NCBI GenBank assembly: GCA_013362805.1
Contig: JABFVL010000032.1
Location: 1-64,000, forward strand
Direction: 5' to 3'
Length of the DNA stretch: 64,000 nucleotides
DNA from: Mycobacteriales bacterium
GTDB lineage: Bacteria > Actinomycetota > Actinomycetes > Mycobacteriales > QHCE01
Both the position numbers and the translations under genes were made by a program. Below are positions 1 to 9,856 of the stretch, one piece after another. Numbering within the stretch: the first letter of the stretch is position 1; every line of letters starts with the position of its first letter. The notes beneath the pieces were generated by a model, which worked only from the letters and a program-made list of their open reading frames with translations, searched no databases and had not been told where the DNA came from.

Positions 1-705
1 CCGATCACCTCGGTAGCCGTAGATGCTGGACGACGCCAACCCGACACCGAAATCCGAGTAAGTGAGCCTGACCTCGTCGCGGGCCGTGCACTGGCCAGTG
101 CACTCGGCGTGCCACAAGCGCAAGTGATCCGTGGTGAGGCCGCCACCAACACCGAAGTGCTTGGCGAAGTGCATTCTCCGACAATTCGCCGGTTGGTGGA
201 GGTAATGCTCGAAGAATCAGACAACGTTCTGGCCGAAGCACTGGCCCGACAAGTAGCGATCGCTAACGGCCTCCCCGCTTCTTTCGAAGGCGGAGCCGTC
301 GCGACCGAACGGGTGCTCGCGGAAGACAATTTCGTCGTGAACGTCTCTGACGGCAGTGGCCTGTCGCTGGATAACCGAATCTCCCCGGCCGCGCTGGTGG
401 CGATCCTGCAAAAGTCCATCACTGACCCGAAATACAGCCCCATCGCCAGCGGCATGCCCGTGGGCTCATACAGCGGCACGCTGTACACACGCTTCAACGA
501 CCCCAACGAACAGGCCGCCGCCGGAAAAATACGAGCCAAGACAGGCACCCTGAACAGCGTGAGCTCACTCGCTGGATATGTCACCACAGCCGGGGGACGG
601 GTGTTGTCTTTTGCGGCTATTGCGAATGGTTACCCAGAAGGCGCGGACGAACCCGCTCGTAACGCTCTAGATGAGCTAAGCGCCGCGCTGGCCCAACTGA
701 AATAA
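1..705 (+). CDS. dacB: D-alanyl-D-alanine carboxypeptidase / endopeptidase (PBP4 family), 3' part
   Basis: The reading frame is open from base 1, so the gene starts before the window and only the C-terminal 234 residues are seen. The visible part has the SxN motif (ESDN, in the stretch EESDNVLAEALAR), the family signature SDGSGLS followed by N and SP, and the KTG box (IRAKTGTLNSVSSLAGY). These are motifs two and three of the serine penicillin-binding fold; the SxxK nucleophile motif lies outside. PBP4 enzymes trim or cut peptidoglycan stem peptides outside the membrane. It precedes a zincin_2 protein and tilS in the same direction, the usual actinobacterial order. Confidence 0.93.
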   Translation, partial: PITSVAVDAGRRQPDTEIRVSEPDLVAGRALASALGVPQAQVIRGEAATNTEVLGEVHSPTIRRLVEVMLEESDNVLAEALARQVAIANGLPASFEGGAVATERVLAEDNFVVNVSDGSGLSLDNRISPAALVAILQKSITDPKYSPIASGMPVGSYSGTLYTRFNDPNEQAAAGKIRAKTGTLNSVSSLAGYVTTAGGRVLSFAAIANGYPEGADEPARNALDELSAALAQLK

Positions 706-748
706 AACAGAACTGGGCAACGGGCAAACGCCAGCTACGGTGGGGTAT

Positions 749-1765
749 ATGAACGCACCCGTGGATTGGAATCTGGCTTTCAGCGCCGGCAAAGCCGTGG
801 TCAAAACGGGGCCGCGTGTTTCCCCCGAAGAAGCCGCTGCCCTAGTGCGAGAGCTGCGCGTCAGCGCCCACAAAGCGGCTGGTCATGTCGCCGAATTTAG
901 CCAGCTGGATGTCGGCGAAGTGCATCCGCCCGTGCGTGTCGTGGATCGAGTGGACTGGCTGGAGGCGAACATCTCTGGCCTGCGCCAGGCCGGAGATTTG
1001 TTGTTTCCACAAGAAGGACATGGCCTATTTCGCGCGGTGTCAGCCAAAGCGACCGCCCTGCAAGCCGGGACGGTATTGGCCTACATGTCCGGTCGGGTGC
1101 TAGGGCAATTCGATGTGCTTTCGCGCGCCCAAGGGCAACTTTTGCTGGTAGCTCCAAATATTGTTGACGTTGAGCGAAAACTCGCGGTCAACCCAAGAGA
1201 CTTCCGGCTCTGGGTGTGTTTGCACGAAGTGTGCCACCGAACGCAATTTTCTGCCGTGCCATGGCTCCGAAGCTACTTCCTCGACCAAATCGGGCAATTC
1301 ATCAAAGCGGGGCAAGACAGTGAGGGCGCCTCGCTGGAACGGGCCGCGGCTACCTTGGCGCAGGTGATCCGGCATCCAGAGTCCCGTTCCTCGGTGCTCG
1401 ACGCTGTGACCGCACCAGAGCAACGGCCCGCCATGGACCGGCTTGTCGCCCTGATGACTCTCTTGGAAGGGCACGCCGATTTTGTCATGGACGGAGTAGG
1501 TCCACAGGTGGTGCCAAGCGTCGACTCAATTCGAGCGAAGTTCAACCTTCGTCGCCAGCCCAGCAACCCACTGACCGCACTCCTGCAGCGTTTGCTCGGG
1601 GTCGAGGCCAAACTGCGTCAGTACGCTGAAGGGCGGGCATTTGTCGCCGCCGTCGTCGAACGCACAAGCATCGTGAACTTCAACCAGATATGGGCTAGTC
1701 CCGAAACGCTGCCAACTCCCGAGGAAATCGAGCATCCCGAACAGTGGGTAGCGCGCGTCAGCTGA
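749..1765 (+). CDS. zinc-dependent metalloprotease-like protein (zincin_2 / DUF2342 family)
   Basis: The 338-residue product carries HEVCH, an HExxH zinc site, about mid-protein (LHEVCHRTQF), and a later EGHADFVMD that is also typical of this family, which is often labelled 'F420 biosynthesis-associated'. No signal peptide or membrane segment is seen. I prefer the ATG at 749 (MNAPVDW...) over the in-frame GTG at 740. The substrate is unknown; the F420 label in databases rests on phylogenetic profiles and not on biochemistry. It sits between dacB and tilS as in other actinobacteria. Peptidase activity is inferred only from the HExxH motif. Confidence 0.85.
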   Translation: MNAPVDWNLAFSAGKAVVKTGPRVSPEEAAALVRELRVSAHKAAGHVAEFSQLDVGEVHPPVRVVDRVDWLEANISGLRQAGDLLFPQEGHGLFRAVSAKATALQAGTVLAYMSGRVLGQFDVLSRAQGQLLLVAPNIVDVERKLAVNPRDFRLWVCLHEVCHRTQFSAVPWLRSYFLDQIGQFIKAGQDSEGASLERAAATLAQVIRHPESRSSVLDAVTAPEQRPAMDRLVALMTLLEGHADFVMDGVGPQVVPSVDSIRAKFNLRRQPSNPLTALLQRLLGVEAKLRQYAEGRAFVAAVVERTSIVNFNQIWASPETLPTPEEIEHPEQWVARVS

Positions 1766-1857
1766 GGCGGTGCTGAACCGGATTCAGGGAGTTCCAGGCT
1801 GCCGACATGGGCTGAGGCATTGCTTCGATGTGTAACCCAGCGACTTAGGGTGCTCAT

Positions 1858-2850
1858 ATGGCGCAACCACCCCCAGCTATCGCCGCGACCCGGCTCAGTG
1901 TGCGTAAAGCACTAGCTGACCTGCGGGTGAACGATGTTGTGTTTGTCGCCTGCTCCGGTGGTGCTGACTCCTTGGCTCTGGCCGCCGCAACAGTTTTCGA
2001 AGGCGCCAAAGCTCGGTGGCGGGTCGGGCTGGTGACCGTAAACCACCAGCTGCAACCTGGCGCTGATGTGCAAGCAGAGCGGGTCGCCTTGTGGGCTCGC
2101 GAAACCGGATTCGCGCCGGTGCTGGTGGAGACTGTGCAGGTCTATGGGGTTGGGGGCCCTGAGGCCGCCGCAAGATCCGCGCGATATGCGGCGCTGAGCA
2201 AAATCGCCATTGAGCACGATGCCGCGGCGATCTTGCTCGGCCACACTCGGGAAGATCAAGCTGAGACCGTGCTGTTGGCGCTAGCTCGCGGTGCCGGCTC
2301 TAAAGCTTTGAGCGGCATGGCGCCGGTGCGTGGCGTGTTTCGTCGTCCATTTCTGGAGTTGCCGCGCGAGCTGGTGCGCGCCGCGGCGGATGGATTGCCG
2401 GTGTGGGAAGACCCGCACAACACAGACCCCTCTTATGCGCGTTCCCGTGTACGCGCCTTGCTGCCCGTGTTGGAAAAGACCATTGGCGGCGGAGTCGTGG
2501 CATCTTTGGCTCGCACCGCTCACAGGCTGCGTCAGGATGAGGAGTTTCTTGAGGCGCTTGCGACGGCACGGCAAAATGACCTGCTCGATTCGTCGGGCTC
2601 CCGATTGGACGCTAAAGCGCTATCGAGTGAGCCCACGGCTATTCGCACTCGGGTGTTGCGGCTCTGGGCTCTAGCTGGCGGGGTCACCGCTGGTTCGTTG
2701 GCCGAAGCGCATATTGAAGCGTTGGACGCGTTGGTGTGCAAGTGGAGAGGTCAAGGTCCGGTGTCTCTGCCGGGTGCGGTGGCGGCGCGGCGTCGTGATG
2801 CCCATCTCGAACTTTTTGGTTTGGCCGGGCGCGAGCCGGCGCTCGATTAG
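1858..2850 (+). CDS. tilS: tRNA(Ile)-lysidine synthase
   Basis: The 330-residue protein has the N-type ATP pyrophosphatase PP-loop SGGADSLAL near residues 34-42. It is followed by typical TilS segments: VTVNHQLQPGA, the ARSARYAAL helix and LLGHTREDQAETVLL. TilS attaches lysine to C34 of the CAU-anticodon tRNA-Ile so that it reads AUA, an essential cytosolic modification. The ATG at 1858 gives a normal N-terminus. tilS is usually followed at once by hpt; here an unrelated gene (2897-3691) lies between them. Confidence 0.95.
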   Translation: MAQPPPAIAATRLSVRKALADLRVNDVVFVACSGGADSLALAAATVFEGAKARWRVGLVTVNHQLQPGADVQAERVALWARETGFAPVLVETVQVYGVGGPEAAARSARYAALSKIAIEHDAAAILLGHTREDQAETVLLALARGAGSKALSGMAPVRGVFRRPFLELPRELVRAAADGLPVWEDPHNTDPSYARSRVRALLPVLEKTIGGGVVASLARTAHRLRQDEEFLEALATARQNDLLDSSGSRLDAKALSSEPTAIRTRVLRLWALAGGVTAGSLAEAHIEALDALVCKWRGQGPVSLPGAVAARRRDAHLELFGLAGREPALD

Positions 2851-2896
2851 CGTTAGTCCATTGTGTCGCGGTTTTTGCTGCCTGTGGGAGGACACG

Positions 2897-3691
2897 GTGG
2901 GTATCGAATACCTATCCGGGCTGGAGGAGCTCGAACGCTTTCCTGAGGGGGAATGTGTTTATGTTGGCTTGAAACAGCCGGTGGAGGAACTGGAACCTCG
3001 ACGTATTAGAGGATTTTTTCGAGGTGGGCCTTATGAAGATCCATTGAATGAGCCCCACGTGCATGTTTCAGATACCGAGGACGAATTCCGGCACGCTGTT
3101 AGTCGTGCTGAAAATCAAAAACGTATTGCCAGTAAGGCAGTGATAAGTCCAGTAGAAGCCATGGATTTGGAAGTACTGACCATGGCGAAACTCGAGCCGC
3201 ATCCGTTAGTTCACGCCGCTGGTTCGTTTATGTACGCGGCCGCATACGGATTTTTTCATCGGCCTGAAGAGGGAACGGACACTTTTAACGCGGGAGGCAA
3301 ATTTGATCCGAGGACAGAAGAAGCGTGCATGAAATTTGCGCTTAGGGACCATTATCGGGCTTATTTAGGTCGACTTGGCTCTGATGGTGATGCGAGAGAA
3401 GCTTGGGTGCACATCATGGGTGCATCTCGATTTCAGGCTTCTTTAGTGGCTGGCGAGTGGGTGTCGAAAAACCCGGAAAAACCCGATGCGATTGTGCGAA
3501 TACACCTAGGGGAGCTGAGGCCGCACTGGTCGAGCTTGCCAAGGGCGCGTCGCCTTGGGGCTGTCGGCCACGAAGCTCATAGTGAACACAGCGGGTGCTG
3601 GCATGTGCCGCTTTCCTATGACGACTGGATCAAAGCCCGGGAAAATTGGCAGAACTTTGGCGCCCCGGTGCCTACGCGTCCACGGATGTGA
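2897..3691 (+). CDS. unrecognised protein, orphan insertion between tilS and hpt
   Basis: I do not recognise this 264-residue protein. The GTG at 2897 is chosen because GGAGG stands 5-6 bases ahead of it; the frame is open further upstream but overlaps tilS. No signal peptide or clear membrane span is visible. The sequence is acidic, with many His, Trp and Tyr residues (EPHVHVSDTEDEF, AWVHIMGASRF, GCWHVPLSYDDW). Its coding sequence is visibly richer in A+T (for example 3000-3330) than tilS or hpt, which suggests transfer. A short empty stretch (3692-3831) separates it from hpt. An enzymatic or toxin role cannot be assigned. Confidence 0.75.
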   Translation: MGIEYLSGLEELERFPEGECVYVGLKQPVEELEPRRIRGFFRGGPYEDPLNEPHVHVSDTEDEFRHAVSRAENQKRIASKAVISPVEAMDLEVLTMAKLEPHPLVHAAGSFMYAAAYGFFHRPEEGTDTFNAGGKFDPRTEEACMKFALRDHYRAYLGRLGSDGDAREAWVHIMGASRFQASLVAGEWVSKNPEKPDAIVRIHLGELRPHWSSLPRARRLGAVGHEAHSEHSGCWHVPLSYDDWIKARENWQNFGAPVPTRPRM

Positions 3692-3831
3692 GCTAGCTAG
3701 TGGATGCTGGGTAAAAATGCGAGGGTGGCCGCGCCCTCACTTGATGTCACATGGCAGGCTGTCTATGTCAGCTCGCGTGGGGGTTATGACGCGGCTGGGC
3801 AGCTCATGTACTTCAACCAAGGGGCCTTGAA

Positions 3832-4416
3832 GTGTCTTCCACCAGCAGCTCTGTCACCACGTCTTCCGATATCCACCCAGATATCGCTGAGGTGATCATC
3901 ACCGAGAAAGAGATTCGCGCGAAAGTTACTGAGCTGGCCGCACAAGTGCGCGCGGACTACGCCGACACCGAGCAGCCCGTTTTGCTGGTCGCGATCCTTA
4001 AGGGCGCCGTGATGTTCATGGCGGATTTCGCCCGTGAGCTCGGACGTCCTCTTGAACTCGAATTCATGGCTATTTCTTCTTACGGGGCTTCTACAAGTTC
4101 CTCTGGAGTCGTGCGCATTTTGAAAGACCTGGATCGGGAGATCGAAGGCAAACGGGTCATCCTTGTTGAAGATATTATCGATTCAGGGTTGACGCTTTCG
4201 TGGCTCTTGCGCAACTTGGCTAGCCGTAACCCGGCCAGCTTGGATGTGGTCGCGCTCTTCCGTAAGCCTGAAGCGGTGCGTGTGCCGGTTGAGGTGAAAT
4301 ATGTCGGATTTGACATCCCCAACAGCTATGTTGTGGGTTACGGTCTCGACTACGCCGAGCGCTACCGCGAGTTGCCGTACCTGGGCGCACTCAAGCCCGA
4401 GGTTTACAGCGATTAA
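3832..4416 (+). CDS. hpt: hypoxanthine phosphoribosyltransferase
   Basis: The 194-residue product matches the Hpt family. The PRPP-binding signature is [14 protein letters not shown], preceded by [11 protein letters not shown] and the flexible-loop segment [11 protein letters not shown]. The enzyme salvages hypoxanthine (and probably guanine) to IMP/GMP with PRPP in the cytosol. The start is GTG at 3832 and gives a Ser/Thr-rich N-terminal tail of about 15 residues before the conserved domain (DIAEVIITE). Its place ahead of ftsH is conserved in actinobacteria. Confidence 0.95.
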   Translation: MSSTSSSVTTSSDIHPDIAEVIITEKEIRAKVTELAAQVRADYADTEQPVLLVAILKGAVMFMADFARELGRPLELEFMAISSYGASTSSSGVVRILKDLDREIEGKRVILVEDIIDSGLTLSWLLRNLASRNPASLDVVALFRKPEAVRVPVEVKYVGFDIPNSYVVGYGLDYAERYRELPYLGALKPEVYSD

Positions 4417-4433
4417 CAAAGCGCACGCTTTTA

Positions 4434-4465
4434 GACACGAACAGGCGCGGCTGCGCCCGCGTGTC
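4434..4465. terminator. hairpin between hpt and ftsH
   Basis: An outer stem GACACG/CGTGTC encloses an inner stem GGCGC-GGCT-GCGCC, starting 17 bases after the hpt stop codon. There is no T-run. It could end hpt transcription or be a structure in the ftsH leader; the sequence alone does not decide. Confidence 0.5.
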
Positions 4466-4563
4466 GTCCGTTACCAGTAACGAGTAGGCTCGGCTTGACC
4501 GGGTATGTGCCTGGTATTCGTCGCCGAACTAGGAGGGCCGGGGCACCCGCTCCGTACGCACTG

Positions 4564-6597
4564 ATGGAACGTACTCGCTTCTTCCGCCGACCGCTATTTT
4601 GGATCGTTTTGGTGATCTTGGCGGCGTTGATCGTTGGCCCGATGCTCGTCGGCGGCGACGAATACAAAAAAGTCGACACCTCTGTCGCGCTCAAAGAGCT
4701 CGACGACAACAACTTCACCTGGGTGAAAATTGAGGACAAAGAACAAACCCTCAAACTGCGCCTAAAAGATGAAGTTGAGGGAAGTAAGCGCATTCAAGCG
4801 CAATTCCCCAGCGGGGTTTCTGACGATTTGCTGCGTCAATTGCGGGAAAAGCAGGCCAAAGACCCCGACATCAAATATCAAACCGAAGTTACCCAAGACA
4901 GCATGTGGGTTTCGGTGCTCCTTAGCTTGCTGCCCATCGTGCTGCTAGTGCTGTTGCTGCTGTTCTTCATGAGCCAGATGCAAGGCGGCGGCGGCCGAGT
5001 CATGAACTTCGGCAAATCCAAAGCCAAGCTCGTCACCAAAGACATGCCCAAGACCACATTCGCTGATGTGGCCGGGGCCGATGAAGCCATTCAAGAGCTT
5101 GAAGAAATCAAAGACTTCTTGCAAGGTCCGGCGAAATTCCAGGCGATCGGTGCCAAGATCCCTAAGGGTGTTCTGCTTTTTGGCCCCCCCGGAACTGGTA
5201 AAACGCTGCTCGCCCGTGCCGTAGCTGGCGAAGCTGGCGTGCCCTTCTACTCCATTTCGGGTTCCGACTTCGTCGAAATGTTCGTCGGTGTAGGTGCCTC
5301 CCGAGTGCGTGACCTGTTCGAGCAAGCCAAAGCCAACGCGCCGGCCATCGTGTTCGTCGACGAAATCGATGCCGTCGGTCGTCACCGTGGCGCGGGCATG
5401 GGCGGCGGTCACGACGAGCGCGAGCAAACCCTGAACCAGATGCTCGTCGAGATGGACGGGTTCGACACCAAGGGTGGCGTCATCATGATCGCCGCCACCA
5501 ACCGCCCCGACATCCTCGACCCAGCGCTGCTGCGTCCAGGTCGCTTCGACCGCCAGATCGCGGTAGACCGCCCCGACCTGGAGGGCCGCAAAGCCATCCT
5601 GAAGGTGCACGCCAAGGGTAAGCCCTTCGCTCCCGATGTGGACCTAGACACCGTTGCGCGCCGCACCCCCGGCTTCACCGGCGCCGACCTGGCAAACGTC
5701 ATCAACGAGGCGGCTCTGCTGACCGCCCGCCACAGCGGCAAAGCCATCTTGAATGACTACCTGGAAGAGTCCATTGACCGAGTGATCGCCGGGCCCGAGC
5801 GTAAAACCCGGGTGATGAGTGACAAAGAGAAGAAGGTCACCGCGTACCACGAAGGTGGACACGCGCTAGTGGCCTGGGCTCTTCCTCACTCGGCCCCAGT
5901 GCACAAAGTGACTATCTTGTCGCGTGGCAGCTCGCTGGGCCACACGCTCATCCTGCCCACCGAAGACAAATACACCCAGACGCGTTCGGAGATCATCGAC
6001 ACTCTCGCCTACGCACTAGGCGGCCGCGCCGCCGAAGAGCTTGTTTTCCACGAGCCCACCACCGGTGCTGGCAACGACATCGAAAAGGCGACCGCACTCG
6101 CTCGGGCCATGGTCACCGAATACGGCATGAGCGCCAAACTCGGCGCGGTGAAGTATGGCCAGAAAGATTCTGAGCCATTCCTTGGCCGCGACTATGGTCA
6201 CCAACGCGACTACTCCGAACACCTGGCCGCCGACATTGACGCCGAGATTCGACACCTCATCGAAATCGCGCACGATGAGGCATACGACATCCTCGTGGAA
6301 TACCGCGACGTGCTCGACAACATGGTGTTGGAGCTGCTCGAAAAGGAAACCCTGACCACCAAAGATATGGCCCGGATCGCCGCCAGAGTCGAAAAGCGCC
6401 CGCCGATGGCCCCATACAACGGGTTCGGTCGTCGTGCGCCAAGCGACAAGCCGCCGGTGCAAAGCCCGAAAGAAAAAGAAGCGGCCAACGGCAAGCCCGC
6501 CGAAGAAGAGCCCGTGGCTAAAGGCGATCCATTGAGTGACCCCACGCCTCCGCGCAGCGACACCATTGACCTGCCACCGGACGCGGATGTGAGCTAG
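4564..6597 (+). CDS. ftsH: ATP-dependent zinc metalloprotease FtsH
   Basis: The 677-residue membrane protease has an N-terminal transmembrane helix (residues about 13-32) and a second near 120-137, with a small periplasmic domain between. The AAA module has Walker A GPPGTGKT and Walker B IVFVDEID, with the second region of homology around RPGRFDRQI. The zinc site is HEGGH (AYHEGGHAL), the version with Gly that I also recall for mycobacterial FtsH. It degrades misfolded membrane and some soluble proteins. I take ATG 4564 ([10 protein letters not shown]), the usual actinobacterial N-terminus. An AGGAGG at about 4531 is too far away to serve it, so the start is less certain than the product. The C-terminal tail is acidic and proline-rich. 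Confidence 0.96.
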   Translation: MERTRFFRRPLFWIVLVILAALIVGPMLVGGDEYKKVDTSVALKELDDNNFTWVKIEDKEQTLKLRLKDEVEGSKRIQAQFPSGVSDDLLRQLREKQAKDPDIKYQTEVTQDSMWVSVLLSLLPIVLLVLLLLFFMSQMQGGGGRVMNFGKSKAKLVTKDMPKTTFADVAGADEAIQELEEIKDFLQGPAKFQAIGAKIPKGVLLFGPPGTGKTLLARAVAGEAGVPFYSISGSDFVEMFVGVGASRVRDLFEQAKANAPAIVFVDEIDAVGRHRGAGMGGGHDEREQTLNQMLVEMDGFDTKGGVIMIAATNRPDILDPALLRPGRFDRQIAVDRPDLEGRKAILKVHAKGKPFAPDVDLDTVARRTPGFTGADLANVINEAALLTARHSGKAILNDYLEESIDRVIAGPERKTRVMSDKEKKVTAYHEGGHALVAWALPHSAPVHKVTILSRGSSLGHTLILPTEDKYTQTRSEIIDTLAYALGGRAAEELVFHEPTTGAGNDIEKATALARAMVTEYGMSAKLGAVKYGQKDSEPFLGRDYGHQRDYSEHLAADIDAEIRHLIEIAHDEAYDILVEYRDVLDNMVLELLEKETLTTKDMARIAARVEKRPPMAPYNGFGRRAPSDKPPVQSPKEKEAANGKPAEEEPVAKGDPLSDPTPPRSDTIDLPPDADVS

Positions 6598-6600
6598 ACA

Positions 6601-7182
6601 ATGGGTCCGGGCCAGTTCGATCGTGAGCGAGTAGCCGCAGCGGTACGCGAGATACTCGACGCGATTGGCGAAGATCCGCAGCGGCCCGGTTTTACGAAAA
6701 CGCCAGAACGCGTAGCCGACAGCTACGCCGAGCTTTTTTCTGGACTAAACACAAACCCGGCCGACGTGCTCACCACTACTTTCGAAGCCGATCACGACGA
6801 GCTTGTACTCGTCAAAGACATCGACTTTTTCTCCACCTGCGAACATCACTTGGTGCCTTTTCGTGGTGTGGCCCATGTGGGCTACATTCCCGCGAAAGAT
6901 GGCCGCATCGCGGGTCTATCCGCCCTGGTTCGGCTCGTTGAAGCTTTCTCTCGTCGGCCGCAGGTTCAAGAGCGGCTGACCTCGCAAATCGCTGACACCC
7001 TCGTTGAGCAGCTCGAAGCCCGGGGCGTCATCGTGGTCATCGAAGCCGAACATTTGTGTATGACCATGCGCGGCGTACGCAATGTGGGGGCTAAAGCGGT
7101 CACGTCCGCTGTAAGGGGCTGGTTCAAAAACTCGCCAGCGGCACGCGCCGAAGCGATGAGTCTTATTCATTCTGGTAGGTGA
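6601..7182 (+). CDS. folE: GTP cyclohydrolase I
   Basis: The 193-residue enzyme has the zinc and catalytic segments [16 protein letters not shown] and [14 protein letters not shown], and a typical N-terminal region ([19 protein letters not shown]). It turns GTP into 7,8-dihydroneopterin triphosphate, the first step of folate synthesis. It starts 3 bases after the ftsH stop and is followed by folP, folB and folK, so the four folate genes form one operon behind ftsH. Confidence 0.97.
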   Translation: MGPGQFDRERVAAAVREILDAIGEDPQRPGFTKTPERVADSYAELFSGLNTNPADVLTTTFEADHDELVLVKDIDFFSTCEHHLVPFRGVAHVGYIPAKDGRIAGLSALVRLVEAFSRRPQVQERLTSQIADTLVEQLEARGVIVVIEAEHLCMTMRGVRNVGAKAVTSAVRGWFKNSPAARAEAMSLIHSGR

Positions 7183-7188
7183 GTTCGT

Positions 7189-8016
7189 ATGACACAGGTC
7201 ATGGGCATCGTGAACGTCACCCCAGATTCTTTCTCAGATGGGGGAAAGTACCTCGACACAGCCGCAGCCATTCGCCATGGCGAACAACTCGCCGCGCAGG
7301 GCGCGGACATAGTCGATGTAGGCGGCGAATCTACCCGCCCGGGTGCCGAACGAGTTGACGCCGAGACCGAAGCGAACCGGGTCGTGCCGGTGGTTCGGGC
7401 ACTCGTCAAGGCTGGCATAACAGTCAGCGTCGACACGATGCGAGCCAGCACAGCCCAAGCCGCTTTGTCGGCCGGGGCTCACATCATCAATGACGTATCT
7501 GGCGGTTTGGCCGACCCCGAGATGGCAACCGTGGTCAGCGCACACGACTGCTCATGGGTATTGATGCATTGGCGGGGTCATTCAGCCACTATGCAATCCG
7601 CCACCAGCTACCGCGACGTGACTCGCGAAGTGATCGCTCACTTGGGGGAAAGGATCGACGCCGTCCGGAGTGCCGGGGTGCGTGATGAGCAAATCATTGT
7701 TGATCCCGGATTGGGCTTCGCAAAAACGGCTCAGCACAATTGGGTGCTGCTTGCCGAGCTCGACGAGTTCGCTCAGCTAGGTTTTCCATTGTTGATCGGG
7801 GCGAGTCGCAAGTCGTTCTTGGCGGCATTGGGCACCGATCGAACGGTTCGGCCTGCGCCTGAGCGCGACGCGGCGAGTTTGGCCGTGTCGTTGTACTGCG
7901 CGCGGCGTGATGTATGGGCGGTGCGGGTGCATGACGTCGCCGGTACAGTCGACGCGTTTGCCGTCATGTCGAACATTGACGCCGCTGGTCGGCTGTCGCC
8001 GCAGCTGCCTGGATGA
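7189..8016 (+). CDS. folP: dihydropteroate synthase
   Basis: The 275-residue TIM-barrel enzyme shows the two classical signatures: MGIVNVTPDSFSDGGKY at the N-terminus and DIVDVGGESTRPGAERV after it. It has the downstream phosphate/pterin segments DPGLGFAKT and LIGASRKSFL. It condenses p-aminobenzoate with the pterin pyrophosphate and is the target of sulfonamides. The ATG at 7189 follows folE by 6 bases. Nothing in the motifs suggests the inactive FolP2-like paralog. Confidence 0.96.
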   Translation: MTQVMGIVNVTPDSFSDGGKYLDTAAAIRHGEQLAAQGADIVDVGGESTRPGAERVDAETEANRVVPVVRALVKAGITVSVDTMRASTAQAALSAGAHIINDVSGGLADPEMATVVSAHDCSWVLMHWRGHSATMQSATSYRDVTREVIAHLGERIDAVRSAGVRDEQIIVDPGLGFAKTAQHNWVLLAELDEFAQLGFPLLIGASRKSFLAALGTDRTVRPAPERDAASLAVSLYCARRDVWAVRVHDVAGTVDAFAVMSNIDAAGRLSPQLPG

Positions 8017-8029
8017 GGGGATAAACGCG

Positions 8030-8440
8030 ATGAACGACCGCATTAGCTTGGTCGGTTTGCGAGTGCGCGGCAATCATGGCGTATATCCGCATGAGCGTCG
8101 AAACGGTCAAGACTTTGTCGTGGACGTCGATCTTGAGGTGAATACCGCGGCAGCCGCGGCCAGCGATGACGTCGCTGACACAGTGCATTATGGAGAATTG
8201 GCGGAGCGATTGGCCGCCATTGTGTCGGGCGAACCCGTGAACTTGCTGGAGACATTGGCTGAGCGCTTGTGTCAAAGCTGTTTGGAACACAAGCTGGTAG
8301 ACGCGGTCACGATCACTGTCCATAAGCCACAGGCCCCGATCGACTTGCAGTTCGCCGATGTCGCGGTGACGGTACGGCGGCAGCGGCGCACCAGGCCAAG
8401 ATTTCGGCAGATTGATGGCGGGTTGCGGGACAGCGCATGA
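8030..8440 (+). CDS. folB: dihydroneopterin aldolase
   Basis: The 136-residue product starts MNDRISLVGLRVRGNHGVYPHERR, with the tyrosine/glutamate active-site environment and the later TVHKPQAPI with its conserved lysine. FolB cleaves dihydroneopterin to 6-hydroxymethyl-dihydropterin. I use ATG 8030, preceded by GAGGGG; the frame is open upstream into the end of folP. Its stop overlaps the start of folK (ATGA, bases 8437-8440), implying translational coupling. Confidence 0.95.
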   Translation: MNDRISLVGLRVRGNHGVYPHERRNGQDFVVDVDLEVNTAAAAASDDVADTVHYGELAERLAAIVSGEPVNLLETLAERLCQSCLEHKLVDAVTITVHKPQAPIDLQFADVAVTVRRQRRTRPRFRQIDGGLRDSA

Positions 8441-8940
8441 CACGCGCTGTGTTGGCATTGGGCGGCAACATGGGGGATGCGGCGCGGTTTCTTCGGGCTG
8501 CTCGCGCCGCTTTGGATGATCGGATAGTTGCCGCCTCGTCGATGTATAGAACTCCGCCGTGGGGCCCAGTGGCCCAGGACGACTATGTGAATGCCGTGTT
8601 TATCGTGCGCGACGACCGCCCCGATCCGAGCCAGTGGCTCGCACTCGTGCGCGAGTTGGAGAACGCGGCGGGCCGTGAACGCACAGTGCGATGGGGTCCA
8701 CGCACTTTGGACGTGGATGTCATCGCGGTGTTCGATGACGCTGGTGTTCCGATGTTGAGCGCGACAGCGGAACTTACTGTTCCGCATCCGCGTGCATTCG
8801 AACGTGCTTTCGTGTTGGTGCCGTGGCTCGAGGTCGATGCTGGGGCAGTGCTGCCGGGGCATGGTGCGGTAGCCGAGCTCGTGGCGGCGTTGCCAGCGGG
8901 CGAGCGTGCTGAGGTGCGCAAGCTGGACCTTCAATGGTGA
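8437..8940 (+). CDS. folK: 2-amino-4-hydroxy-6-hydroxymethyldihydropteridine pyrophosphokinase
   Basis: The 167-residue HPPK has ALGGNMGD at the start and the family signature RWGPRTLDVDVIA (residues about 86-98). It transfers pyrophosphate from ATP to the pterin, giving the substrate of FolP. It overlaps folB by four bases. The adjacent DUF3180 gene follows 34 bases later, as in M. tuberculosis. Confidence 0.95.
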   Translation: MTRAVLALGGNMGDAARFLRAARAALDDRIVAASSMYRTPPWGPVAQDDYVNAVFIVRDDRPDPSQWLALVRELENAAGRERTVRWGPRTLDVDVIAVFDDAGVPMLSATAELTVPHPRAFERAFVLVPWLEVDAGAVLPGHGAVAELVAALPAGERAEVRKLDLQW

Positions 8941-8974
8941 GGATCGCTCGGGCAGGCTCTAGGCTGTAGATGTT

Positions 8975-9454
8975 ATGGATAATGAACCGCGCCCTCATCT
9001 TCTTCCCACCCGTCCTGCCACGTTGGCGTTGATTGCCTTCGCCGCTGGCGTGTGCGGTTGGGTGGTCGTACGCAGCTATTACTCCGATTTGCCGGCGTTG
9101 CCGTGGATTCCTTCAGTGATTTTGTGGTCGCTAACCGTGGTGGAGTTTGTGTTGGCGCGGACCACGACGCGCCGCATTTCTCGGCGGGAGTTTATTGAGC
9201 CGTTGGCAATTGCCAGGTTCGCGGCTTTGGCGAAGGCGTCCTCGATTTTGGGTGCTGCTTATGCCGGCTTTTTCGCTGGGTTCGCGATTTGGCTTTTCCG
9301 ATATTTGGAGGGGGTGGATGCGGCGCAACGAGACATGTGGCGCTGCGGCGTTGCTGTTGTTGTAGGGGTTTTGTTGACGGGTGCGGCGTTGTTGTTGGAG
9401 CGCGCGTGTCGAATTCCACCAAGCGGGCAGGATTCGACCGAGCGTGACAAGTGA
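8975..9454 (+). CDS. DUF3180 family membrane protein
   Basis: The 159-residue product has about four transmembrane helices (near residues 14-32, 44-61, 82-107 and 117-140) and a short charged C-terminus. It matches the DUF3180 family, whose members follow folK in many actinobacteria (I recall Rv3605c). The function is unknown. No clear Shine-Dalgarno sequence precedes ATG 8975. Confidence 0.85.
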   Translation: MDNEPRPHLLPTRPATLALIAFAAGVCGWVVVRSYYSDLPALPWIPSVILWSLTVVEFVLARTTTRRISRREFIEPLAIARFAALAKASSILGAAYAGFFAGFAIWLFRYLEGVDAAQRDMWRCGVAVVVGVLLTGAALLLERACRIPPSGQDSTERDK

Positions 9455-9477
9455 GTTGTGGCATTAAGCTGTGAAGT

Positions 9478-9765
9478 ATGACGGCTTTCGCAGAGTTGGA
9501 CGGGCTGACAACCGAGCAGTTGCGGGTGCGGGCGTTCGCGGCCGCGCGAGATAAGCACGATCTGAAGTTTTTCTGGAATTTGATTCAGATCTTGCCGCAC
9601 GCCGATGACACTGAGCGGCTGGATGTCAGCACCGGTTCTTATGGCGCGTCCATTGAAGACGTGATTGATTTGTGGCGCGAGTTTACTGGTCACGATTACG
9701 GCGATCAGGAGCCAGTGATCCGCGCGGCGTTCATTGAGTATCTACAAAAAGTGAATAAACCCTGA
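9478..9765 (+). CDS. conserved hypothetical protein, 95 residues
   Basis: A small soluble acidic protein with no signal peptide and many aromatic residues (KFFWNLIQILPHADD, IDLWREFTGHDYG). It starts 23 bases after the DUF3180 gene, in the same direction, and codon use resembles its neighbours, so it is likely a real gene of the folate-cluster transcript. I do not recognise a named domain. Confidence 0.7.
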   Translation: MTAFAELDGLTTEQLRVRAFAAARDKHDLKFFWNLIQILPHADDTERLDVSTGSYGASIEDVIDLWREFTGHDYGDQEPVIRAAFIEYLQKVNKP

Positions 9766-9856
9766 CGGTATGCAGTATTCCGGTGGACTTGCATAGTTAG
9801 TTAATGGTGTTCAGCTAGGGTTCGGGGCGTCCATTCGTCAGCAGGAAGGCGACTGC

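Noticed and set aside
4945-5610. 221-residue frame antisense to ftsH
   Set aside because: Shadow of the conserved AAA domain; no independent support.
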